This document shows positions 1 through 7,942 of a stretch of DNA of 64,000 nt, in pieces. Both the position numbers and the translations under genes were made by a program. Positions within the stretch are counted from its first letter, which is position 1, and each line of letters starts with the position of its first letter. The DNA comes from Candidatus Obscuribacter sp. (lineage in GTDB: Bacteria; Cyanobacteriota; Vampirovibrionia; Obscuribacterales; Obscuribacteraceae), in the NCBI GenBank assembly GCA_021772095.1, contig JADYXR010000007.1, forward strand, positions 1-64,000, written 5' to 3'. The notes beneath the pieces were generated by a model that ran no database searches, had not been told where the DNA came from, and saw nothing but the letters and a program-made list of their open reading frames with translations.

Positions 1-1734
1 ACCTTGAGCGCTTGCTTCCAGTTTTGAGATCTCATATCTCAATTTAAAAGTGGCAGCTTCTTCGATTGTCGTTCCAAACGTAGACGCTTCGATTAACGCG
101 CTTTCGACATTCGGAGACCAGCTCGCATCCCATTTTTCGATAATCAGTTCCAGACGCCGACCAGTAACGAAATCCGGACCATCGAGAAATTGAGCAAAAG
201 GAATTTCAAGAAAATTTAGTCGATGAAAAAATCGGCTGATCGATCGGTGATTGGCATTCCTGTACAAATCGAGGTTGTATTCTTTCTTTTCAACTCGATC
301 CAACGGAATTCGAAAACGTTTTGCCTCGGCATAAAAATTGTCGACAATCGGCGGATGATCGCTTCCAGGCGGAACCTCACCGATACGATTGCCGGCAAGA
401 ACCTCGTTGACTAAGCGCATCAAACCAACGCCTTCGAGCCCAACTTCGCCTTTGATAAAACAAGATCGAATGCCATCTAAAACGTCTTCTCGCATAGGCC
501 AGGGATGCCCGCGCAACGCGGCGAGTTGTTTCGTCATCTGCAGAGCCGCAATCGAATCCGGCGTCGTGATCGGATTCGGTAACTGTCGCTCTCGCGAAAG
601 CCTTGAAATTTCAACTACGAAATCCGCAGTTACACGCTCGAATTTTTTATCGCGAGTTTCGGTATCATCTTCGTTTCGTTCTGAGTGCCATAGCCGATCG
701 TAAAAGGCGGGCGAGGGCATACCCGCAGAGTAACCGGCGAGAGCGTCGAGTTTGTCGAAACTGTATCGCATCAACCAGACGCCAAGTTCCTCATCAGAAA
801 AGTCAATTTTCTTTGGTCGTTTGGTTTTCTGCGCAACCAGATCGGGAAGCACCACAGTGTGAAATCCACCGGTGACAACTAAAATTTTTCCGCCACCATT
901 GTTCTGGAGTTCCTCGATAATCGCCGCTGCCATACAGGCTTCGCGCGCATTGGTTCCATCGCTCTCCAGTTCTTTATCGGTGTAATCCATGCGAGCCATC
1001 GCGCAATATGTTGCGAGGCGATCGATGAACGCATCCGCGCTCAAACTATCACGACTGGCTTCGAATAGATGATCCCAGAGTTCATCAAAATTCCGACAAC
1101 CCATTTGCCTGGCAAGCGCGGTGATGTAGCGGCTCTTCTTCAGGTGCTCGTCTTCAGCGAGCGACTCGACATGAATGATTTCATCGCTGCGATCGTGCAG
1201 TGCTTGAAACTGATGCAAAACCATCTCGGGATATTGCAAATCGATAAACTTCATTTGCGCGCCGATTTTACGCCCGGTTCTTAATGCCACCAGCTCTGGT
1301 GAATAATCACAGAACGGATAATAAGCGGCGAAACGCGGCGCTCCGAGATCGAGCTCGTCAGGCTGGCCTGCGTTTGTCGGTCCGCCGGCTCCAGCAAGTT
1401 CTTCGTCGCCATCTAAAGAGTTGAGTCCATCTTTACGGCTCGCTATCAGCTTCTTCAACCGATCTTTTTTGTCAACGAAATTGGTAAACAACGCAACCGG
1501 GCATTTGCAGTTTTCATCAGTGAGAAGTTCAATACGCGATGTGAAACTTGACGGTCCCTCGACCAAGATCGACGTCGGCCGATTCTCGAGAATCCATTGT
1601 TCAATCAAAGCAGCGCATGCAGGCGAGTGGTGCCGAACAGGAAAATAAGTAACACGCTCGGAACGCAGCTTGGGCAAAAGTTCCGACGCCACTTGTTGGG
1701 GTGAAATTTCGTTGCTTGTTACAGTTTCACTCAA
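1..1734 (-). CDS. DUF5682 family protein, C-terminus beyond window edge
   Basis: The reading frame is open from a TTG start to the left edge of the window (578 codons), so the protein is incomplete here. TTG is chosen because a GAGGA ribosome site lies 9 nt upstream; the nearby ATGs run into a stop after a few codons. Near the N-terminus is the family hallmark YFPVRHHSPAC (about residues 34-44), followed by a VEGPSSF element. Further on are the FHTVVLP and LAALRGHPWPMREDVLDG segments expected in DUF5682. The biochemical function of DUF5682 is unknown. The family is known to co-occur with MoxR ATPases, DUF4132, DUF5691, VWA and SWIM zinc-finger proteins, and the first two lie directly upstream on the same strand. 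I infer one functional module whose remaining genes should lie to the left. Confidence 0.85.
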   Translation of the reverse strand, partial: MSETVTSNEISPQQVASELLPKLRSERVTYFPVRHHSPACAALIEQWILENRPTSILVEGPSSFTSRIELLTDENCKCPVALFTNFVDKKDRLKKLIASRKDGLNSLDGDEELAGAGGPTNAGQPDELDLGAPRFAAYYPFCDYSPELVALRTGRKIGAQMKFIDLQYPEMVLHQFQALHDRSDEIIHVESLAEDEHLKKSRYITALARQMGCRNFDELWDHLFEASRDSLSADAFIDRLATYCAMARMDYTDKELESDGTNAREACMAAAIIEELQNNGGGKILVVTGGFHTVVLPDLVAQKTKRPKKIDFSDEELGVWLMRYSFDKLDALAGYSAGMPSPAFYDRLWHSERNEDDTETRDKKFERVTADFVVEISRLSRERQLPNPITTPDSIAALQMTKQLAALRGHPWPMREDVLDGIRSCFIKGEVGLEGVGLMRLVNEVLAGNRIGEVPPGSDHPPIVDNFYAEAKRFRIPLDRVEKKEYNLDLYRNANHRSISRFFHRLNFLEIPFAQFLDGPDFVTGRRLELIIEKWDASWSPNVESALIEASTFGTTIEEAATFKLRYEISKLEASAQG

Positions 1735-1822
1735 GCAAGAACATCCTCATTGTCGGTGGTTCCTCATTGACTAGAATACATAGGTTGATACTGTCAAACT
1801 TTCTGTTCCAAACGACCAGGCT

Positions 1823-1960
1823 TTCCTCGTTCCACATGGACACAGATTCCTCGTTCCACATCGACTTCCGTTTCGATTAAGAATTCCTGGTGCAAACTCG
1901 AGTAAGAATTCCCGTTTTCACAAGAATAAGAATCCTCGCTCCTTACAATCCAAGAATTCC
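1823..1960. repeat. short direct repeats in the spacer between MoxR and DUF5682 genes
   Basis: An exact 15-bp repeat TTCCTCGTTCCACAT occurs at 1823 and 1847 (period 24). It is followed by three copies of AAGAATTCC and one near-copy up to about 1960. The spacer has no open frame that looks like a gene. The repeats lie inside the presumed operon, so they would be transcribed. No function can be assigned. Confidence 0.6.
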
Positions 1961-3085
1961 CCTGGCGTCATAGAATGACTTCCAGTGCTCATTCTTCTTG
2001 GCACGCGCCTTCACCACGACATCAAAATATTGGCGAACTTTTTTCGCGTCCTCTTCGGAGTCTTTGAGGACAGTGCCTACGATTTGTTTAGCCAGATGTT
2101 CGCCTTTTAAACGACCATCGCTGAAATAGCAAGCTTCCAGTCCCGCAGCGAATGCGACGGCGACGGCTTCGGCGGTGCTCATTGTTGTGGATGGTTTATC
2201 GACGATGGTACCGTCTTCGGTGCGTCCCTTTCGGAGGTCGACGAACGTTGTAACCAGAACATCAAGGACATCTCGTTCGACAAGAGCTTCCGCATTGACG
2301 TTATGAAGCAACTCTTTTGCCTGCTGAAGAACAAGATCGATTTCGAATTGCTTGTCCGCAATCGGAGGCACCGTCTCGAAATTGAAACGTCGTTTCAGCG
2401 CGGCGGACATCTCATGAACGCCACGGTCACGGGTGTTCGCGGTGGCGATCACGTTGAAACCCGGCTTCGCAAATAAGGCATCGTCCTCATCCCTGAGTTC
2501 CGGAATGTGGAGGACTTTGTCACTGAGTACGCTGATCATGGTGTCCTGGATTTCAGGTGGACAGCGTGTGATTTCCTCGAAGCGAACAATCCGGCCCTGC
2601 GACAAACCTTGATACAAAGGAGCGGGCACGAGAGCCTTCTTCGTCGGTCCTTCCGAAAGCAGAAGCGCATAGTTCCACGAATACTTGATTTGATCTTCGG
2701 TAGTACCGGCGGTGCCTTGAATTGTCAGTCCACTAGAACCGCTGATCGCAGCAGCCAACAGTTCCGACAACATCGACTTGGCGGTTCCCGGCTCACCGAC
2801 GAGCAGAAGGCCACGATTACTCATAAGCGAAACAATAGCCCGATCGATCATCGCTGTTTCGCCATGGAATTTTTTAGTAATCTTCAACTCGCTCGAATCC
2901 GGTTTCTTCACTTTTCCCTGAGCGAATTCATTGCCCAATATAAAAGTGCGAACAGCTCTTGGACTCAAGTTCCAACCCGGCGGCTTGTTTCCGGTGTCGC
3001 TTTGCGCCAACGCCTCTAGTTCTTCGGCATAGCGAAGCTCAACTGGCTCACGCAAAAACTCCGGACGTTTCAAAGTTTGACTCAT
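1943..3085 (-). CDS. MoxR-family AAA+ ATPase
   Basis: A single AAA+ module of the MoxR type, 380 residues from the start used here. Walker A is GEPGTAKS (about residues 97-104), Walker B is IVRFEEI (166-172), sensor 1 is IATANTRDRG (213-222) and the arginine region ALKRRF follows at about 229-234. MoxR ATPases act as chaperone-like remodelers, usually together with VWA proteins. The start codon overlaps the DUF4132 stop as TGATG, which implies translational coupling. An ATG 24 nt further upstream is in frame but has no ribosome site and would lie inside the DUF4132 gene, so I prefer the overlapping start. The DUF5682 gene follows 208 bp downstream. The cellular target is unknown. Confidence 0.9.
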   Translation of the reverse strand: MSQTLKRPEFLREPVELRYAEELEALAQSDTGNKPPGWNLSPRAVRTFILGNEFAQGKVKKPDSSELKITKKFHGETAMIDRAIVSLMSNRGLLLVGEPGTAKSMLSELLAAAISGSSGLTIQGTAGTTEDQIKYSWNYALLLSEGPTKKALVPAPLYQGLSQGRIVRFEEITRCPPEIQDTMISVLSDKVLHIPELRDEDDALFAKPGFNVIATANTRDRGVHEMSAALKRRFNFETVPPIADKQFEIDLVLQQAKELLHNVNAEALVERDVLDVLVTTFVDLRKGRTEDGTIVDKPSTTMSTAEAVAVAFAAGLEACYFSDGRLKGEHLAKQIVGTVLKDSEEDAKKVRQYFDVVVKARAKKNEHWKSFYDARGILGL

Positions 3086-6000
3086 CAGAAATAAGATTTC
3101 TCCTGCCATTTGGGATCGAAACCGCTTCCATCAGCGGCAATTCGTTTCACATCGTTGTAACACTCGCTGAGCAGCACCGGCGGAACTTTCGACAGTGGAA
3201 TTTTATTCATTGACCAGGTGTAATTGTCCTTGCCGCTGCTCGACACAAAGTATAGTTCTTTCAAAGCAGCCGGAAGATCTTCCTCCGGCAAATAGCTTCC
3301 GGTGAACTCCAAAACAGCCTGCATCTCCAGCGACGCAAAAGACTTTCTGTACACGTAGAAACATCCGCCATCCTCAGCTTCGCCGCGAACATAGCCCAGC
3401 TTCACCGCTCGATTCCTGAGTTTAAATATCGTAATCAAATGCCCGACAAAATCAGCTACGTCGGTGTCTTTCAATTTATCATCTGGTATCACATAGACTG
3501 GTCGACCTAATTGTGCAAATAATGGTGTCACATCGTAATCTTCAAAATGCTTGACCCACGCGTCGGCAAGCTCGGCTGGCATATTGCACGAGTGCGCCAA
3601 TTTGACGATCGCATCGTTTGGAAAAGTCACTTGCTCATCTTGTTCGTTAGTTAACGAACCATCTTCAAGCGGACGAAAAGCACCGATCAATTTGCGCTGT
3701 TCAGCTTGATCTTCCGATGGTTCGAAAACCGTCCAAGCCAATCGGACACACAATCTGCCAACGATCGGATGTTTGGAAAGATAAAGCTGCCAGTCTTGAA
3801 AGCGCCACTCGCGCTGAGTGCAAAGTGCTTCGTACAATCTCTCGGTTTGTCTTTTGACCACCTCTTTTGCAATTTTCTTAGCGTCAGCAAATTCTTTTTT
3901 TCCTGCTTTTGCCAGCCCTTCATCATCCGATTTCACTGGCGCAGGCAACGCCTTAAGCGCCTTGGTTTCGCCCTTTGCGCAAATGACGGCTTCCAATTGA
4001 TCGTTTAGCGTGACCAGGAATTGTCGCGGACCAAAATCGATTTCGAGCACGGCTTGCTCACTAGTTGGTTTACCATCTTCGTCAAGTGGCCGTTCAAACC
4101 CGCCATCAGGGATGGTGCGGTCCGCCAGTTCGTCAATTGTCCATCCACGGCGCTCGGCCACTGCTTTAACGTGTTCAGCAGCCAACTCTTTGATTGACTT
4201 GGTTCTAAAACGATTGGCAATAGCGAGCAACGCTTGCAACGCCAGCGGATGGGATATCCAGGCGAGCACGTCGACCAACGCTTTGCATTGAGCAGTTCGG
4301 TTACCATAGTATTTTCGAATATACTGCTCGCAGAACTTGACGCAATCAGCGTCTCCGCTAGCCGAGACGATGGCGAGAATTCCTTTCTGATCGATTGCCG
4401 AATATATACAAGTGTTCATGTGGCTGCTGTAGATGAACTTGAATAAATTGTCTTTCGACTTATACTGGTCAGAAAACCACTGGTACTGCGAGTACTGAGC
4501 CCACTGTTGGTCAGCTTCCGCGGTCGCTCGCTCGACGGCATCCTCGTGAGAGATAGTCGTGGTATCACGCCCGATCCATGTAGTCAACGCGTGTCTTGCC
4601 AGTTTAGCTGCATCAGTGGGCTGGCACATCTCCAGATATCTTTTTAAAATCGGTCCGCAGACCGGCGTCTTCTGTTGCACACTTTGAACGACCCACCATT
4701 TGACGATTTGCGGATCGACTTGTTTGCCGTTGTCCTTCCAGTGCACCGCAGGAAAATTATCCAACGGCATCCAGTCCATGCCCTTCGGCATTTTTTTAGT
4801 GAGCCCGGCTTTCGCTTCTTCCAGGAGTTTATCGCGGTTAAGAAATTCGTCGACATCGGCACCTAAAAGATCCAGCGCGTGCATGATTATGCCTTTGGCC
4901 TGTTCGTTCTTTTCCTTCTGAAACGCCTTTTTCAAAGGTTCAATCGCGGATTTTTCACCGAGTCTACCGAGCCATTCGGCAGCAGCCGAACGAACGGTTT
5001 GTTTCCCATCGCCCAGAGAGACGATGATTTTCTCAACTTTTCCAGGCACCGTATTCAGTGCGTCCTGTGCCGGACGCCGTTCGGATTTGGTTTCACCCAG
5101 CGCCAATTCCCAGAGCGTGATGAGAAATTCAGCTGGTAACGAAGGAAACATCGCCAGCACTTCAAAAGCCTGCCGTCGATTGCCGTAATTATAATAATGA
5201 ATTGGGGTGGTCTCGGACAAAGCATCGCGAAGAAGTTCGCCGCGTTCTGCAAATAAAGGCCACACGGCGTCCGCTTCCCAGTCGCAGAATGTGCCAGCTT
5301 GATTGCCGCCCAAGTAAGATATCCCGACAATCCCGGGCTTGCAATCAGGCAATGTGGCGGCGATGGCGTCAAATTCCCGCAACCCGAATGAGCGATTACT
5401 TTTTTCTCTGTAGGTATCGAGCATCAAAGCGTTTGAAAGATAGAAGCGTTCACAGTCTTGAACTTTGTGATGTTGAATAAATTTCAAGCAATACATCAAC
5501 CGAATCATGTGCGCGAGGTTGACGTCCGGCGGCTCCAGGCAATCGACAATCCTTTTCGGAAGAAACGAGATGTTGTAACCAAATTGTTTTGACGCTTCAA
5601 ACTTTCGCTTTTTGCCTTCAATAAATTCGATCAACTCATCGATATCATCGCGAGAAACCGGTTGAGGCTTAACCGGTTTCTGCATCCATGCCGGACGCTT
5701 CGGTCCGTTGAACTGAACCAGCTGCTGTTCGTAAGCCACCATCGCAGCTTTTTGTGCTTCCTCCAACATCTCTTTTAAAACTTTTTTGACTTTGTCCGGC
5801 AGTGGAACCGGATCAAGGTCAAGTTGCATCGGAGCAACCCCGAGTGCAACGTCGGGCTGATCAGGAGGAATAGCAAGATACTTTTCAATCGTTTGTTTAA
5901 CGCGATCAGATTTTTCGGTTAGTGCGTGTTGTTTCAATGTTTCGGCGCAATCGGATTCGTACATGCGCCACAACAAAGCTACCGCCTCGTTACGCTCGCT

Positions 6001-6894
6001 TGCGGCGCCATTCTTCAGAACATCTTCGATCTGTCCACGAAATTTTTCGGATTTCGAAACGAGCAATGGTGAGATCGCTTCCCGTAAAGTTTTGGAAGAT
6101 GAAGTTGCGTACTCCACTAGTAAATCGGAGAGCAAACTGAAATCGAAATCAAGATGCCGCAAGAAGGAGAGCGCATAAACACGATTTTCGATATCGGATC
6201 CAACCAAAAATAATCGCACTTTATCAAAGTGCCGGATCATGTATTCGCGTGTGCCTTTGAGACAATCCACATATTGTGGATAGAGGTAAGGATTGCCTAG
6301 CAGAGTCGTGCGATACCCCCCGTCTAGAAAAGCAAAAACCAAGATATCGGAGGGCAGATCGTCGACTGCCATAACTTTTTCCAACTCATCCATAGACCAG
6401 GGCGCTTTGCGATTGGTGGATCGTAAGTTCGCCGTGTAGCGCGCAGAGATCTCACTGATCAAGGCCGATAACCAGTCCGGCAGCGTAACTCGATTCGCAT
6501 TTCGCCCCTTAACATAGGGTGCATTTACGCCCTTTCCAGCCGCCGCAAGAAATTTTCCGTAGCGATACCAAACTTCAGGATGCGCTTTGTTGCCACCATC
6601 GACGACGGCTCCTCGCTTTTCAATAGCGTCAGCGTAGCTACCAGTTAAAGACTGTGTATAGCCTAGCTTAGCCAAAGCCGCACTGTTAGCACTCAGTGCC
6701 GACAAACAGCCGTCTTCCTCATCGTCGATTAAATAACGAAGCAACGAAACCATCAGCTGCTCGTCGATACTTTGTATCAACTGAACGTGAGCAGTGATTG
6801 CCTCGAGCATGTTCTTATCAATTTCTTGGGGATTTTTAAATTCCTTACCAAGAACTTTTTGGCCAATTTGGACGAGCTTTTTCCACAAATCCAC
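3085..6894 (-). CDS. large HEAT-repeat / DUF4132 protein
   Basis: A 1269-residue protein without signal peptide or membrane segments. It starts at a GTG preceded by GGGAAG. Alpha-helical repeats of HEAT type are visible near residues 615-680 (for example TVRSAAAEWLGRLGEKSAI). The C-terminal third matches DUF4132: YLSKHPIVGRLCVRLAW near residue 1040 and the terminal IPLSKVPPVLLSECYNDV near 1235. No enzymatic motif is apparent, and no WGR domain, which some DUF4132 proteins carry at the N-terminus, is seen. It is the first gene of the operon with MoxR and DUF5682 and overlaps the MoxR start by one base. I infer a scaffold or substrate adaptor for the MoxR ATPase; this is not shown by the sequence. 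Confidence 0.85.
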   Translation of the reverse strand: MDLWKKLVQIGQKVLGKEFKNPQEIDKNMLEAITAHVQLIQSIDEQLMVSLLRYLIDDEEDGCLSALSANSAALAKLGYTQSLTGSYADAIEKRGAVVDGGNKAHPEVWYRYGKFLAAAGKGVNAPYVKGRNANRVTLPDWLSALISEISARYTANLRSTNRKAPWSMDELEKVMAVDDLPSDILVFAFLDGGYRTTLLGNPYLYPQYVDCLKGTREYMIRHFDKVRLFLVGSDIENRVYALSFLRHLDFDFSLLSDLLVEYATSSSKTLREAISPLLVSKSEKFRGQIEDVLKNGAASERNEAVALLWRMYESDCAETLKQHALTEKSDRVKQTIEKYLAIPPDQPDVALGVAPMQLDLDPVPLPDKVKKVLKEMLEEAQKAAMVAYEQQLVQFNGPKRPAWMQKPVKPQPVSRDDIDELIEFIEGKKRKFEASKQFGYNISFLPKRIVDCLEPPDVNLAHMIRLMYCLKFIQHHKVQDCERFYLSNALMLDTYREKSNRSFGLREFDAIAATLPDCKPGIVGISYLGGNQAGTFCDWEADAVWPLFAERGELLRDALSETTPIHYYNYGNRRQAFEVLAMFPSLPAEFLITLWELALGETKSERRPAQDALNTVPGKVEKIIVSLGDGKQTVRSAAAEWLGRLGEKSAIEPLKKAFQKEKNEQAKGIIMHALDLLGADVDEFLNRDKLLEEAKAGLTKKMPKGMDWMPLDNFPAVHWKDNGKQVDPQIVKWWVVQSVQQKTPVCGPILKRYLEMCQPTDAAKLARHALTTWIGRDTTTISHEDAVERATAEADQQWAQYSQYQWFSDQYKSKDNLFKFIYSSHMNTCIYSAIDQKGILAIVSASGDADCVKFCEQYIRKYYGNRTAQCKALVDVLAWISHPLALQALLAIANRFRTKSIKELAAEHVKAVAERRGWTIDELADRTIPDGGFERPLDEDGKPTSEQAVLEIDFGPRQFLVTLNDQLEAVICAKGETKALKALPAPVKSDDEGLAKAGKKEFADAKKIAKEVVKRQTERLYEALCTQREWRFQDWQLYLSKHPIVGRLCVRLAWTVFEPSEDQAEQRKLIGAFRPLEDGSLTNEQDEQVTFPNDAIVKLAHSCNMPAELADAWVKHFEDYDVTPLFAQLGRPVYVIPDDKLKDTDVADFVGHLITIFKLRNRAVKLGYVRGEAEDGGCFYVYRKSFASLEMQAVLEFTGSYLPEEDLPAALKELYFVSSSGKDNYTWSMNKIPLSKVPPVLLSECYNDVKRIAADGSGFDPKWQEKSYF

Positions 6895-7040
6895 AACTTT
6901 CTTCCCGCGACGTTGATATTAGAACGCAAGCTGACCGACATCCGAGCGCGTCAAGACGTTACAGTCCCTGATCGCCTGGCTGCACGTGTTGTGCCCGATT
7001 TTATTACTGCGGAAACGTATATAAGAATAAAGAAGGTGAT

Positions 7041-7068
7041 AGAAAAAGGCGCTGATGGTACAGCGCCT
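7041..7068 (-). terminator. rho-independent terminator
   Basis: Read on the minus strand, an 8-bp perfect stem (AGGCGCTG / CAGCGCCT) with a 6-nt loop is followed by TTTTT. It lies about 70 bp downstream of the coiled-coil gene that ends at 7138 and upstream of the DUF4132 operon. It therefore separates these transcription units. Confidence 0.85.
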
Positions 7069-7137
7069 CTGTAAGCGTTCAACGAGCTTAATGCTGCCTC
7101 AGCATTCCGTCACGTTAGCAATCGAAAAGCAAAAAGC

Positions 7138-7803
7138 TTAGACGCTACTTTCGCCGATCGGTGGATACGAACGCTGCATTTCTTCGCGCTTCGCGGTTAG
7201 CCACAGACTTAAACGACCCAACCAATTTGAGCGAATGATGCTTAATTGCGAATTCGCTTCGGTCAACTCACTGGAGAGAAATTCGAGTTTCAATTTCAGA
7301 TCATCGAGTTCGAGTTCATAGCGAGTGGCGTCAATACTGCGTTTCAGCAACTCAGGAAGAAACTTGATTTGATCTTCGCGAGCAGCAAGTTCGTTTTCCA
7401 GCCACTGCATTCGTCGAAGTGATTCCTGCAATTCTTTGTTTCTGTAATCGAGTTGTGATTCCAAAAGTTTTGTCTTCAGTTCGAGGGTGTTCGTTTCCGT
7501 GTCACCTTCGAAGATGCTTGGACGCTCTTCCATAGTTTTGGTGGCAGCCACAGATCTGGCGAACAACCCTGGAAGCGCCGAAACAACGTTACTGCGATCG
7601 TCAGTGGTATCACTGGCAATTTCATCGAAAATGTCTTGTTCGATCAAAGCTAGTTCTGCGCGATTCGAGATCGTGTCCGGAGTTCCTTCTGCATCGACTT
7701 GGAAAAGCTCGTCGATCAGACCGCAGAGAAAATCATCGAGACCCTCCAAACTCGTGGAGTCTGGAACGAAAGTATATTGTGATGAAATCTGGTGGTTAGT
7801 CAT
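7138..7803 (-). CDS. coiled-coil protein of unknown function
   Basis: 221 residues, no signal peptide or membrane segment. The N-terminal 95 residues are acidic and probably disordered. Residues about 100-195 form a heptad-rich coiled coil (TLELKTKLLESQLDYRNKEL and following). The C-terminus is short and basic (AKREEMQRSYPP). I do not recognise a family. A clear rho-independent terminator lies downstream and the upstream M16 gene is 140 bp away, so it could be the distal gene of that transcript or have its own promoter. The coiled coil suggests oligomerisation or a structural role, but nothing more can be said. Confidence 0.7.
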   Translation of the reverse strand: MTNHQISSQYTFVPDSTSLEGLDDFLCGLIDELFQVDAEGTPDTISNRAELALIEQDIFDEIASDTTDDRSNVVSALPGLFARSVAATKTMEERPSIFEGDTETNTLELKTKLLESQLDYRNKELQESLRRMQWLENELAAREDQIKFLPELLKRSIDATRYELELDDLKLKLEFLSSELTEANSQLSIIRSNWLGRLSLWLTAKREEMQRSYPPIGESSV

Positions 7804-7942
7804 TTAGAAGTGCTCGCTTTCTGGACAGCTCCGTAATGGTAGCCAAAAATTATGATCCTGTATAGTCCTGTCATCTCGCCAATCGAGACGACCGAAATGC
7901 ACAGGCATCACCGGCGGCACTAGTACCACATGTAATGGCGGA

